Shown here in pieces: positions 45,601-56,366 of a stretch of DNA of 64,000 nt. Both the position numbers and the translations under genes were made by a program. Location of the stretch: NCBI GenBank assembly GCA_015680685.1, contig MNCI01012718.1:721366-785365 (forward strand), given 5' to 3'. Within the stretch, counting starts at the first letter, position 1. Every line of letters begins with the position of its first letter. The stretch comes from Gnetum montanum (Eukaryota > Streptophyta > Gnetopsida > Gnetales > Gnetaceae). The notes under the pieces are model-generated. The model was not told the DNA's origin, did not search any database, and saw only the letters and a program-made list of their open reading frames with translations.

Positions 45601-47410
45601 TCATTACTCTGAGGAGTGTAGATTCTCTCTGAGGGGAGATCTACATTGTAGCTGTAAAGCCTTGGGCGGTCACTTGTTTGTTGTATTATCTTTGCCCTAA
45701 GGGGTTGTAAGTATGTCATGTGGGAGCATCACATTTTGTTCTCAGTCTTGTGAGGATCTTGAGAGTCTTGTGGGATACCTTGCTTAAAGTTCACTCTACG
45801 GAGAGTGCGTAGCATTCTCGCTGGCGCTCGGAAAAAAAGGACGTCGACGGGTAGTGTCAATACAGGCCCTTTTGTTATCAAGGCGTTTCGGGTATCTATC
45901 GTTTCGTCCAAGGATCTACCATAGTGGTATCCTTAGCCATAGTTTAATTTCAACAAAATTAAAGGTGGTGAGATTTACCATGCAACTTGATGAGTATGTT
46001 CATTTTGTGCACTTAGTTTAATTATTTTTCAGCATTTATTTCTTAAAAATGAATTTTGTTTAGAACTCATTCAACCCCCTTTCTGAGTTCATTGATCTAC
46101 AGTGATCTTGCAATATGTGACAGAAAACCATTGAACACATTCGGAAATTTGGCAAGTCATGGGGGTGTGTTTTATAATGGTATAACATGACCAGCACCTC
46201 TTCTATGAGAATTGATTGTGGCAGATCTTCCAAAGCTTTTAGCTATTGTCTAGTTTTCATACCTAGATTAGTTACCCAAAAAATCCATAGTCAAGAGCAC
46301 AGTGCATGGTACAAACGTGGATGGGCGAGCTTCCTGCAATTATATCACTGGTAGGTTATGGTGCCCCCGGTAAGTATGAGCTATGGTAGATACCTGCATG
46401 TGATACCTTCCTCCAAGTTCTCAAGTTCAGCACATCACTTGGAAATGGAATGCGATAAATAATATCAATGTTTTTTATGATTTATATGTTCAGGTGTACA
46501 ATTGAAACGTATGGCAGTCTATAAATTATGTTTTAGTAGACATATTAGAATTGAAGATGATTATATTAATGAGAGTTAAACATATTAGAATAATCGCTGG
46601 TAATCCCTAATCTCAACCTACATCTTTTTCTCTTTCCATTCATGCATTAGTTGGTGTGAGGGTGTTACTGATAACTCATGGTGACATAACAGAACATGTA
46701 TACCTTCAGTCTCTCTTAGTAATCCTATTCATGCTGCAGAATCGGTAGTGTTGGATATCTTTTGAAAGCTCTTTAAATTAGAGGGCTGGATTTTATTTCC
46801 ACTTATTTTCAAAATTCTCTTGGCATTGATTGACAGAAAATGAAATAAAATATGGTTTGTATGAATATGGCTGTGATGGGCCATTTTTATGACAGAAGTT
46901 CTAAATTTTCTAAAACTTGTAAACTTTAAAACTTGCTTTGACTGTTGAATGCATATCAGGAATGAGATTTTACCTGAAATAAAATTGGATTTCACTTCAA
47001 CCCCAGATTTGAGTTAGTCTGATGGAATTGCAAATAATAATGCAAAATAACTCCACATTATCTTTGGAAGAAGTAGATAGGTACTGTTATATATGAAGGA
47101 TTAATGGGTTCCATTTCAATTTTCATTGTATACTAGCTGAAATCCAGGCACCCAGTTAGCGCTTTGCTGTAAATGTTTATTTACTTAATAAAATTCTGGT
47201 CATTTTTCTAAAATATCCCATGTTAAATACTTATATTTTATGTGAAAATTTAATTACAACGTAAATGTGCTAATGTGGACTGACATTGTTCTTTGATCAG
47301 GTGGCCTGACAGAAAATGACTTTATACTTGCAGCAAAAATTAGTTCTTTTAATGCTCACCCATTTCTGAGAAAGAAAGCTGTACCAAAGGCTTCATCATC
47401 AAGTTCTTAA
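30540..47410 (+). CDS. Pterin-4a-carbinolamine dehydratase, mitochondrial type (whole gene, six exons)
   Basis: Joined exons 30540-30611, 32236-32365, 38149-38240, 38335-38458, 43287-43355 and 47301-47410 give 198 codons plus TAA without a break; every intron is GT-AG and all phases fit. The enzyme (PCD/DCoH) dehydrates 4a-hydroxytetrahydropterin in pterin recycling; plant mitochondrial forms are linked to molybdenum-cofactor enzyme function. The active-site motif E-x3-H-H-P-x6-W-x9-H-x8-D is complete: EAEGHHPDLHLVNW, DIWTH, GGLTENDF. Other family segments are KKCVPCNSEDLRPM and VPGWSI. An Arg/Ser-containing N-terminus lacking acidic residues (MMLTKPMTSVLGARLG) suggests mitochondrial import. 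Length is close to the Arabidopsis At1g29810 product. Introns are 1.6, 5.8, 0.09, 4.8 and 3.9 kb, filled with retroelements. The exon 1-2 acceptor is the least certain junction. Confidence 0.93.
32236..32365 (+). CDS. Dehydratase exon 2
   Basis: The acceptor GTGCAG|GTCTAC keeps phase 0 with exon 1; neighbouring AG sites do not. The donor AATG|GTATGC leaves phase 1, so that G plus AT of exon 3 forms the Asp of DVELTQKK. Confidence 0.78.
33646..33830 (-). mobile_element. Short GC-rich retroposon-like segment
   Basis: A T-run at 33647-33659 followed by GC-rich sequence reads, on the minus strand, as a GC-rich body ending GCTTGGTATTAAGTTC plus poly(A). No target duplication was found. It abuts the plus-strand coiled-coil fragment. 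Confidence 0.45.
33869..34637 (+). pseudogene. Retroposed coiled-coil plus J-domain-like fragment with poly(A)
   Basis: Frame 1 (33869-34229, three stops, each explicable as CAG or CGA decay) encodes a Glu/Gln/Arg-rich coiled coil (AEQERLQEEEQRQRQLDRAH). After a frameshift in a run of six G at 34224-34229 comes ALYLILGIS, then ELMRHIRQ, CFHPDGG and AMQGIQQAASFMD, which fits a J-domain (helix II, HPD turn, helix III). The segment is far more GC-rich than the surrounding intron and ends with TAATATAATCCCG and an A-run (34624-34637), so it came through RNA. The parental gene or element is unknown. It lies in intron 2 of the dehydratase gene. Confidence 0.55.
34660..35290 (-). pseudogene. Ty1/Copia pol fragment with tandemly duplicated linker
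   Basis: On the minus strand, KPSVGYLRTFGCV (about 35277-35239) is the hallmark of the Copia integrase C-terminal region. A Lys-rich linker follows, in which a unit of about 119 bp occurs twice (34908-35025 and 35027-35145; peptide KQVKTHPSEEDSVKLNDPTI and its variant). An open stretch continues to 34664. Stops and frameshifts make it a relic within intron 2. Confidence 0.6.
35375..35460 (+). mobile_element. tRNA-like SINE head (candidate)
   Basis: GAGTTGGTTATAAG (A-box-like) is followed about 45 bp later by GAGTTCAATTCTCAG (B-box-like, compare GGTTCGANNC). It is possibly a decayed pol III SINE. No tail or target duplication was found. Confidence 0.4.
36462..36925 (-). pseudogene. RTE-type LINE 3' fragment (RT C-terminus)
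   Basis: On the minus strand the sequence gives LYGAEC(stop)AVQKRHEQQ, then GRLGVAPISNKLQE, LRWFEHMQRR and ALHRGKWQKRTHVVDP, the plant RTE-clade C-terminus. At least four of the stops stand where the family has Trp (TGG to TAG or TGA). It ends in a short GAT repeat (ATCATCATC in plus view), as RTE elements do, rather than a poly(A). Located in intron 2. Confidence 0.78.
38149..38240 (+). CDS. Dehydratase exon 3
   Basis: Acceptor TTGTTGCAG, donor AAG|GTGGCT. Encodes DVELTQKKCVPCNSEDL through EELLKK, the conserved start of the PCD domain. Confidence 0.92.
38335..38458 (+). CDS. Dehydratase exon 4
   Basis: Acceptor ATGTAG|GTACCT, donor GAAG|GTAAAT (phase 1). Encodes VPGWSITNIDGKLKLHKSW through HVGDIAEAE. 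The preceding intron is only 94 nt; retaining it would shift the frame and stop at 38361-38363. Confidence 0.93.
40200..40640 (+). mobile_element. LTR-like segment with TATA box
   Basis: Repeated GATGTCTC/GACGTCTC motifs (40220-40340) are followed by TATAAATA at 40416-40423 and a purine-rich GAGAGAGTCTAGGGAGTGAG leader, the layout of an LTR U3-R-U5. Ends and partner LTR are not identified. Confidence 0.4.
40650..41700 (+). pseudogene. Chromovirus (Ty3/Gypsy) integrase and chromodomain remnant
   Basis: Fragments in shifting frames: NDSILVVVD, KMAHFI, VFHVHGFPKSIVLDR, ETNGQ, then ESRPKTWENYLHLVEFA and a chromodomain-like QWSNYDEET.ENKE near 41610-41670. Many stops and frameshifts. It is followed by a 3' LTR at 41872. 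Located in intron 4 of the dehydratase gene. Confidence 0.8.
41872..42455 (+). repeat. 3' LTR of the chromovirus remnant
   Basis: A polypurine-like AAAGGGGGTAGA directly precedes TGTAATGTCCCTG. The probable end GGGATGTCATA mirrors the start imperfectly. The 5' half of the element is missing. Confidence 0.65.
43287..43355 (+). CDS. Dehydratase exon 5 (active-site exon)
   Basis: Acceptor TTTTTCAG, donor GTTG|GTAGTA. Encodes GHHPDLHLVNWNDASIDIW and then THSV, carrying the catalytic His pair. Confidence 0.94.
43496..43513. repeat. 18-bp target-site duplication (left)
   Basis: GAGGCAAAAGGAAATGTT, repeated exactly at 43988-44005. Confidence 0.92.
43514..43987 (-). mobile_element. 474-bp non-LTR retroposon in intron 5
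   Basis: A GC-rich insert is bounded by a perfect 18-bp duplication, which is the mark of LINE-mediated retroposition. In minus orientation it starts CGAATGGCCGAATTG and ends in an A-rich TTTTAAAAAGAAAAAG tail. It has no homology to known coding domains. An internal minus-strand open frame of 130 codons is a by-product of its GC-rich composition. It may be a SINE or a 5'-truncated LINE. Confidence 0.8.
43988..44005. repeat. 18-bp target-site duplication (right)
   Basis: Pairs with 43496-43513. Confidence 0.92.
44880..45938 (+). mobile_element. Copia-like LTR with primer-binding site
   Basis: A U3-like array of GTGGACATCCCA motifs (44913-45145) and a long leader end near GGATCTACCATAG. They are followed by TGGTATCCTTAGCC (45925-45938), close to the initiator-Met primer-binding site TGGTATCAGAGCC used by Copia elements. 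A CATTCAACCCC motif lies further on (46065). The 3' partner is absent. Located in intron 5. Confidence 0.5.
44913..45145 (+). repeat. Spaced array of GTGGACATCCCA-like motifs
   Basis: Copies start at 44913, 44932, 44951, 44971, 45024, 45043, 45078 and 45112, with a weaker one near 45134. Spacing is mostly 19-20 or near 35 bp. The variant GGACGTCC is a palindrome with a GACGTC core. Confidence 0.7.
47301..47410 (+). CDS. Dehydratase exon 6 (C-terminus)
   Basis: Acceptor TTGATCAG|GTGGCC. Encodes GGLTENDFILAAKIS, then a Lys/Ser-rich tail and TAA at 47408-47410. Confidence 0.94.
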
Positions 47411-50400
47411 AGGGCTATTGTTCCATTGTTAGAGAATGTTTTTTTACGTGTTAGGATCACATTCTTTTTGTTGTACCTGACGCTGTTATGCCGGTTGAAA
47501 TAAGCTATGAATATTTAAGCTGCAACCTTTCATAGGGATTGTTCTCATGATCTTTTGTTAATTTTTTTTAGCTCGTTTTGTTCTCATGCCCAACGGAAGT
47601 AAATTCGTGAAAGTGCAATAATCTGTGTAACCTTATTTTCTTTGAAAATAGTAGATCCTTGATTTTAAAGAGAACGTTATCTTTAAATTGCCAAAAACAA
47701 AAAAACGTTTCCATTACAAATATCAAATGTTCCAAAAGCTACCTTACTTGAATGACACTATAGTAGAGCAGTATGTAGATACTCCACCAAGAATCATCTT
47801 ATATTGTGCAAGTATATATGATTGATGAGTTGAAACATTTTTTCCCATGGAGTGTGGTAGGTGGTAATGGACATTGGTTGCCAATATCCGTTAACACAAA
47901 CCAAAATGTATAAATATAAGCTTTGCACAATCAAATTATGAGGTTGATGCATTTGAAAATGGCTTTATGCTTTTTTATCAACTAATGTTTTGTAATTTAG
48001 TGATACGTTGGTGGTGCCCCTTGTGATTGATTGAATCATTTGTAGGAGGTGAACGATCTTCTAGCTGAATGAACATTGTTTAATTCATTATATTTAATCA
48101 TCATGGAAGCAAGCTAAATACTAAAGTAATTTATATTAATCTTTTAATATTTGCATATAGTTGCATGGTAGTATAATTAGTTAATTTTTTACACCATTGT
48201 ATACCTGAATATTACCTCCAATACAATTACTCCATTGGCATTAGTTATAACTATTTATAGTTGAAGGAATTTCATGTACCTGAAGAATTGCTTGGTTATC
48301 ATGACTTCATAAAGAATGAGTTAATAAAAATTTATATTTTTGAAAAGCTTAGGAAGTTTTCTACACTTTGGAAAAAAGAAGTATTACAAAAGATATCCAA
48401 AAGATGAGTTTATGTTCTTTCCAATCTATCAAAAATCGGAATAGTTTTGGTAGTAACTTTGAGAGATGATAACTCAAAATTTGTTCAATGTTAAAATTTT
48501 AACTAAATCTTTCCACAAATATTAACTTTTAAATAAATTTGAGATCACATCAAAACGTTGTAAGATGAGGGAGAAAGATCCAATTATTGATTGTCATTCA
48601 TTATGGTAAAATTTGGGGACTCAAAAAATATGTTAAATTGTAGAGTGAATTTTTCTGAAATTGCAATAGATGTTGAGATGAAATTTTAGTGTCTTAGTTT
48701 TCAAATAAACTTGAATCATTGAAAAATATTGCGAAATCACTAAGATATGATTGAAATAGTAAATGCCCCTAATTCTAAATGTTCAACTTTTAAGATTGAG
48801 TAAACAATAATGAATCATATTGATGAATTAATAATGAACAAATGAAATTTTTGCTGAAATTATGGTGATGATTGCATGATACAAATTTCTAAAAGATGCC
48901 TTGGATATATATATGTGACAAGTGAGTGAAAGTTTACTAAAAATAATACAATGGCCCTAATGACAAAAAAAAATTTAAAAGTTATATATATATATATATA
49001 TATGTAGATGGATTGGGCCAAAATACATTTAAGACCCTTGAGGCCCTTCAAGTTCCATGATCCTAAAATCATAGAGTTGACTTTGGTTTGGGATGGTACT
49101 TAGCCATCAATTGAAGCAAGGTGAACTAAGTTTCATTTAACAATGTCCTTGCTTTACATTAGATGGTTATCCTACTAAGTTTGAAGGATCCCAAGGCTTC
49201 CTTCCTTGATAGAGTTATCAAACCACCAATAAGAAGATCATCATGGGCTTGCTAATTGTAATTTCAGCCTTGGTCTTTAGTGTCAATCTCAATTAGAATA
49301 ACTTTTCTCATGTCTAAAGGGAGGAAAGCTAGATCATGGGCATAACTCCCCCAACTCAATCACTTGCCTTTGCATCGCAAACCTAGAATATTAGTAAGAA
49401 TCTTGTGGTCTCACACATTTGCTATTCTTGCCAGAGATTAGGGGGATTGAGAATGACAATGATTTGTTTAATGAATGTTTCTAATTGTAGTTGTTTTATA
49501 TGAGGATGAGGAATGGAGGGTGAGGGCTAATATTGGCAAGATCAGGGTTAAAGGATGAAGATTGTGATGACTTAGTTTGAGTAGCATTAGTAGGTAGAGG
49601 AGAGGATTGTGTATTCTTTATTATAGTTAGGGTTTTCCCTTTCATGTTAGGACATTACCTAATAATATGTCCTTTTTTTGATAAAGTGACAACAATGATC
49701 TGAAAAATTTTCAAACTTAAGCAACTACTAGATCTTATCATGGAATCTTGCTAACTACATCTTAAAATGAAGCTTAGTGTTTCAACTACAAATGTGTGCA
49801 GATGTGAGAGTCAATAAGTCTTGATTTAGTGGTTATAGGATTGTACATAGTAGTTAGCTCATTGCACTATACAATTTTTGCTAAAAAAAACCTCCTTGTT
49901 CTAGAGTTCCATAGGGAAACAAAAGAGACAAATCCAAACTAGAATTGAGCAAATATAACTGTGTGCATTCTACTTCCCCTTACCTAAACCCAAGTCCATA
50001 CTTTGAAAAAGGGCTACTAATCCTCAAAAGTTCATGGTTCAAGGAAAAGCACCATGTTCATGGCTAGATTTGATTCAACCAAAAAAAATGATATGATTCC
50101 CTTCAAAAGATATGATTTTGAATGTGTATCATGGCTACTAACAATGTGTGAATTGTGAAATTCTTTCCAATGAAAGGGCTTGGTAAGGAAACATACCAAT
50201 CTAGATGTGTTGATAGCGTTGGACCTAGCAATGAATCATCCAGAATGAAATAGTAATGCAAAGTTTCTCATATGAGTTATGTGTAACAATGCCTTCTCCA
50301 ACTTTGAAGATGTCTTTCTTCTTCAAGTGTGTAGTTATTGATGCAAATTTGGGGCTCACGTTACCTATGACTATCTTTGCAAATCCTAGATGGTTCTCTA

Positions 50401-50905
50401 GTAGTTGAATATCTTAATTATAAATTTCAACCTTCCTTTGAGAGGCTCTACTTCTACTAATCAAATTTGAAATACTTGGTAACAATTTGTTCAAACTTAC
50501 TCATTTTGGATTTCTTTTAATTTTAGTACAAAGAATGATCCTTTCAATCTCTAATGCCTAGCTCATGATTTTACTTAAAACTTTCACAAAAGAACTATTA
50601 ATATAAATATAAAATTTGGCCAAGATGATGTTTTTCATCACCAAAAAATGTAATCCATGGATTAGTTAGTTCCAACTTATGAATGAGGAAAAAGATTTAT
50701 TGATAACAAATTTTACAATCTCTAAATGAGAAATAAGATTTGTGCATATTATCATGCCATACTCTCCTTATCGCATACACTTGGTAGGTACGACTTATCT
50801 AGATCTACATAGCTTTAGAACTATTGGAGCAAAGCAAGATGGTGTAAGACCTCACATCCTTTATGGTGTAGAAACACTTCTCATTCCAAATTTGTAATTT
50901 CCTAC
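47411..50905. other. 3' flank of the dehydratase gene and decayed repeats
   Basis: No intact gene. The first part is presumably the dehydratase 3' UTR. A (TA)n tract is at 48981-49003. Near 49640-49700 the minus strand carries a broken zinc-knuckle-like segment (HCCHF, then in another frame GHIIR.CPN), which hints at an old gag or LINE ORF1. Nothing else is recognised. Confidence 0.4.
48981..49003. repeat. (TA)n microsatellite
   Basis: About 11 TA units. Confidence 0.9.
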
Positions 50906-50910
50906 ATATG
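50906..50910. repeat. Target-site duplication ATATG (left)
   Basis: Repeated at 60372-60376. Confidence 0.9.
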
Positions 50911-51788
50911 TGATGAGCAACGAGGTACGCCTACGCCCAACCATATGAATCACAAGCATTCACACACGTCAAATTCTGTGGATGGAACTAGTTGTGCATC
51001 TAAATCATTATGCCTCGATTACAGTTCACTGTCTTCTCACTTGGACTAGTGGTAGCTTTGTCATGTATGGTTTAGTCCAAAGTGAGGCATATTATAATTG
51101 ATGTTGTTCGACCCTAAGCTACTCCTAATGATGATAAAGAAACTACTTGTTTAATCTAATCAACAATCAAAAGTAAAGTCTAACTAGCCTATGCACAATG
51201 AGTATCTGTTCCTAACCTCCTATACATGCCTTAGACTTTGTGCAACTACCGCTGGGGTTACCAAGTGTACCATTACTAGGCATACCAAATGATAACACTA
51301 CTGGGCTACTAAGTAGTTACACTTAAGCACTTGCGATTAGTCGTACTCATTCTGCTTAATGATAAAAATAATAAAGGGCAATGAATAACAACATTAACTA
51401 AGGAAAACAGTAAACATTTAAGCAATTAACAACAATGATAAAGCTAAGTGGATGCTACAATGATGGAAGTAATCTCGATCTTTATTGCCGAACATGTAAC
51501 ATGTCGAGTACATTACACTCAAATAAGGATGTTACACAATCACTTAACATCACATTGTGGGCATGCACTGGAAACTAACAAAACTTGAAATCTATCAAAA
51601 TCTATCTATCTATGTCTATCTCTCTATATCTCCCAATCATACACCCAACTGTGGTATTTATAGGCTAGCATGGAAGGGGCAATACCAAATCCCCGACATC
51701 AAAGGTTGTGCCCCGATATCAGATACCTAACATCGCGACTCTAAAATTGGATACCCAATATCATAGCCCTGTAAAACATGACTCATCA
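50911..51788 (-). repeat. 3' LTR of the 50911-60371 element
   Basis: 878 bp. Hairpin arms, plus view, are GAGTATCTGTTCCTAAC near 51200-51220 and GCGATTAGTCGTACTC near 51333-51349. A degenerate GATATCGGATACC array is at its right end. Confidence 0.9.
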
Positions 51789-51999
51789 TGCCCCCACAAC
51801 TAAATGAAAACACATCCTCGAGTTAAACAAAACAAGGAACAAGTTATTTACAAAATATTGGGAAGGTATGGGATTATTGATTGACTCAAATGAACACACA
51901 ACTGGACTCTTTCATGCTGTAGTGGTGTTTTACACAAAATGGACACATCATGACAAAACAACAAAACTAGGGAAACTCATGTAGTTCCCAGAGGTGGTG

Positions 52000-54400
52000 G
52001 CTCTTCCATGGGCTACTTTCCCTTGTCATCAAGCTTTTGGAATTTATAGCAATTCAAGAGCACCTACAACTTCTCCTCCTCTGTTCTTGGATCATGTACT
52101 ATCCAGGTTGATGAGCCAATATGTGCTAGAACCAGTACATCCCATGGACACAGCAGCTGTGGGAACATCTTATTTGCTTTCATGTACCATGCTGCAAACT
52201 ACCATCGTTCCTCCTTAAAAGCTCTTGGCTTTTCTTTTAGTTCATGATAATTTATTAATCTTTTGGCCAGGTCTAATGCTACATCTCTTTGCTCATGGTA
52301 GCAAGCCTTAATTACTTCCAATTCTAAGTTTGTCACATAGAGTTTTTGTAGAGCACTTTTCCTATCTACAAACTCTTTTTCATACAAGGTGTAAGTGGCT
52401 ACTACTTGTTGTTCTAGCTCATTTCTAGGCCAACTTGCTATTAACATGGCAAGGGTGGCATAACGAAGGTTGGCCAATGCCATATACTCTTTCAAATCTT
52501 CAATCTACAAGTCCTTATTCTTTAATTCCACTTGGTGGACCAAGGCATAGCTATCCAAGATGGGCTACTAGTCAGGATTCTACGCTAACATGGGATTGAT
52601 GAAGGCCTTTGCCACGTGGATTTCTTTTTCATTAATTTGTTTGTACATGCTAATTTGGTCTTAGAAATGCTCCTTCAACTTTTCATGTTTCTTGGCCTTG
52701 TCTTGCCATGTGCTTATCTCAATTGCATATTTTTGGTAGATTGCGCAAACCTCATTCATTGAGAGGGTTCAATTTTGTCTGGCTAATCTACTTATATCTT
52801 GGTTGATCCTCACTAGATGTTCTCTCAACTGGTGGATGCTTTCTTCCAAGATGTTTTTCTGTTTCTCTATAGTCATTAACCTTGCATTATCAACAGCAAG
52901 ATGTTTAGTCTCCTCTTATGCAGTGGTTAATGCCTTCTCATGGGCATATGCTTAGGCTTCGGTGGTTGAGGCATTCCAAATCGCTTTCTCCTTTTCCTAT
53001 TCAACAACTTTATTCTGTTCAATCAATCGACTAAGCTGTTCTATTTGGAATTGTTCTAACTAGTTAGGTGTAATGAATTGGAAAGGATCCCTTCTTTCAG
53101 CTCTTAGGGCAATGAGTTCTTATTGTAATCTATGCACTTCCACTTCTGCATGCTCTACCCTGGTCTCTGCCATGACTAGTTTTTCTTTTATGGCGATGAG
53201 GTTGGATTATACTGTAGTGACATCACTAGGAATGTCAAACAAAGTTATCATTACTTGTCTAGTCTATAGTAATCTATCAAGCACATTCTCATGTGCCACA
53301 AGATTCATTAAAGTCCCAGCTAACATTTGTGTAGCTATGGTTCTAGTCAAATCTACGAGAGATACAACAAGCACATTAAAAGATTCTTTAATGTGGTCTC
53401 TGATAACTTCTGCTGCACATGTCGCATCTTGGTGCTACATGATCACAACAATGGCACCTTCTTTCATTTCAAGCATTACTTGAAAGGATGTGGCATTTCC
53501 AGAGATCTGTTGTGACCATTGGGTTTCTCCTCCTAATTGCAAAGAAATTTCCCCCCTTGATGGATCAGCAAAAACTATAGTTGCACAACATTATTAGTGA
53601 CTTGAAAGAGGTTTGGTTCATCCCTACTTTCCCAACTAAGAGTGTCAACTATTCTCTATAGATGGTTCATTGTAGGTCTATAGTTTTGCGACGATGGTCG
53701 TGGATCTTGTGGCTCCTACCATTGCACTTATTCTTGCTTAGGCTCCTTCTCAAGTTCTTGTGCTAGCTCCTTCCCTAGTTCTTGTTCATCACCAAGGTCT
53801 TTCCTTGGTGCTATGAGTTTGAGTAATTCAACAAAGGAAGCATTTTGAGCCCTCCTGGGAACATTGTTGGCGTAACCCAGGATCTTGGCATGCTTGCACA
53901 ATTTTCTAATTAGGCAAGGAAATAGAAGTGTCAGCTTCCCTACCTTTCTTTTCTCAAATTGCCTTTGAATTTCCATGAAGTACAACTAGACAAGATTGAC
54001 ATTATATTTGCCCATCAGAATTGCACTTTCTCTAGCCACATAAGTTGATATTTTGTTGAGCCCTTTAGTTGGGAAGAGGTGGTATGTGCCAATTTTGAAG
54101 TAGATCCTCTCTTCAAGGGTCAACTCATTGTATATCTTGTTTTCTTTATTGTATGCCCACTTCAATCACAGTTTCCTAGTTTCTGTGTCAAATCTTGTAG
54201 ATAGATGCACTACCTTGGCCCCCACATAAGATATGTTTAGAGCCTCTACGATGGCCTTGATTGAAAAAGAGACAAAGACTCCACCAATATTGACCATTGC
54301 GCCTTCCTTTTTATTATGCCAAGAGTGGTATGTCTCACCGAGGTACCATTCCTCACTTTTAGAGAGGATATGCCATAGAGGCAATGCGTGTAGCTAAGTT
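52000..54400 (-). pseudogene. Accessory ORF of the family C element (plant-transposon-protein-like, coiled coil)
   Basis: In minus orientation the sequence reads GGVFVSFSIKAIVEALNI, then LTLEERIYFKIGTYHLFPTK, KISTYVARESAILMGKY and LTLLFPCLIRKLCKHAKILG. This layout resembles the putative plant transposon protein domain (PF20167-type) found downstream of gag or pol in some plant Gypsy elements. A Glu-rich tail follows, then a long, broken coiled-coil region (for example 52199-52495). Stops and frameshifts are frequent. Its role is unknown; the domain call is by eye. Confidence 0.5.
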
Positions 54401-56138
54401 CTAACTGCCTCGAGATAAAATGTCGTAAATGGCCTGAAATTCATTTTCATGATGATTGTGGTCAACATGGATTGCTCTTGGATGGCTTTGAGGCATTCTT
54501 GGGACAACATGAGGCATTATCCTTGCATTGGAGCTTATGGTTCGACGGCCTCCCCTTAGACAAACTACCTTAGAGCAGGAGCCTCTTGATGAATGCTAAA
54601 TGACTAGGCCTCCTATTCTTCATGCTCAGTTGGTAGGCCTTATTCTCCTAATCAACCTTTGCGACCTTTCAGGCATTTGCTTGGGCCTTGCAAAGGTCCT
54701 TCTTGTCTACCGTTTTTTGGGGCCATTTGCAATCAATCAAGGATTTAGTATTACTAATGTCCTCAACAAGGTTATACCTTACTCATGACCTTAGTTCCAT
54801 TAAGTTCTTAGTTCATGTAATTGCAGAGTTAGAAAAATTTCAAGAAAAATGCCCAAAAAGTGTTAACTTCTTTTATGACCCTTCACAATGGCTTCTTTTC
54901 CCTTATGTATGACTTATAATGATGATTGTGATCCCTTGGGTGAGAAAATTAGAGGTTATGACATTCATATGATTGATTGTTCATTAAAATACTTAAGGTT
55001 TTTAACAAGCTTACCCTTATAATACCTTCCAAGTGATAGCAAATTTCGAAAAATTGATGCAAGTTGTCTACACAAGCACACCCTCCCCCAACTAAATTGA
55101 ACACTTTAGGTTCAACTAGGTTCAAAAACCATGAAAATCGGAGTAGTATGGAGCAAGATATCACATGTGGAAGTTGGCTGCATAAAACTTTAAGTTGAGA
55201 GAGAAATATAGAAAAGCTCCCCTAGCTTCAAGTGATGATAATGAATTCTTTTTAACATTTTAGGGGTCCTATTTATAGCTTTTTATGGACCCAATATCAG
55301 GTATCTGACTTCAACTCTGACCTAATATCGGGGGTGCTTGGAAATGCATTTTATGAGGATGTTCAACATGGAAAATGAAGCTCTATGATTGGTTAGAAGG
55401 TTTCATGTAAAATTCAAAGTTCTTGGGTAAGTGAGAATTCTTATTTAGGCACCAGTAGTGTTAGAAGATGGAATCACAACATTAAAAGTTGTAGAAGGTG
55501 GAAGAAAAGGGGGATTGGATTCATGGTATAGAATTGAGAAGCTATATGATAAGGGAAGGTATTGAATTTATCATTTATGTAGTTGGAAGGTTTAAGATGA
55601 TGTAGTTATGTCAGATAGATACAAGTTACAATAGTTACACAAGTGGGTCCCCCCTAAAGTAGGCTCCAGCCCATACTACCCTTGTATAACCACACCTAAA
55701 AATGTTTGTAGGCACCAAAGGAGTTGAATGCAATGTGTACCTATTGAACAAAACACACATGTTAAAACCACCAATTTGAGAAAATAACTCTATGTTAAAC
55801 AAAACCACAAGTTATAATCATACGGACAGTGAGGTGAGATGGATTTTAGAAAGAATTACAAAAATTGGGACATGAGATGCCTGACCATAGGCATAATGAA
55901 TCCTTGTGTGTTATTAATGGTTAAGTAATCATTAGCCCTTCTTTCCAAGATTCAAACCAAGTCCATACCATGTTTTAGTGACATCACATTGGTTCATCTC
56001 TTTGTTTGACAATCATAAGGCTACCACAGTTGCAAGGAGTAACATCACTTGGCATTTTATCCAAGGGAGGAGTTTATTCATGACATTATCTTTTTTTCTT
56101 TTTTCTTTTTTGAATTTTGAGAAGCCACCAACCTTCAG

Positions 56139-56366
56139 GCATGGGTAACATGTCTTTCCAGTGGGACCCTCAGAAATTTATTTAGTGCCCTTTTATTTTA
56201 TTCTTATTTATGTCAACCTTACTAGAGAACTACCTTAAGGCATGGGTAACATGTCTTTCCAGTGGAACCCTCAGAAATTTATTTAGTGCCCTTTTATTTT
56301 ATTCTTATTTGTGTCAACCTTACCAGAGAACTACCTTCAAGCATGGGTAACATGTCTTTCTAGTGA
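56139..56366. repeat. 101-bp tandem repeat, 2.3 copies
   Basis: The unit GCATGGGTAACATGTCTTTC... starts at 56139, 56240 and 56341 with very few differences, in the non-coding part of the element. Confidence 0.92.

Noticed and set aside
49800-49905. SINE head near GATTTAGTGGTTATAGG
   Set aside because: No B-box at the right distance.
52199-52495. Minus-strand 98-codon frame as an independent host gene
   Set aside because: It lies within the LTR element bounded by ATATG duplications and reads as a fragment of the accessory ORF coiled coil.
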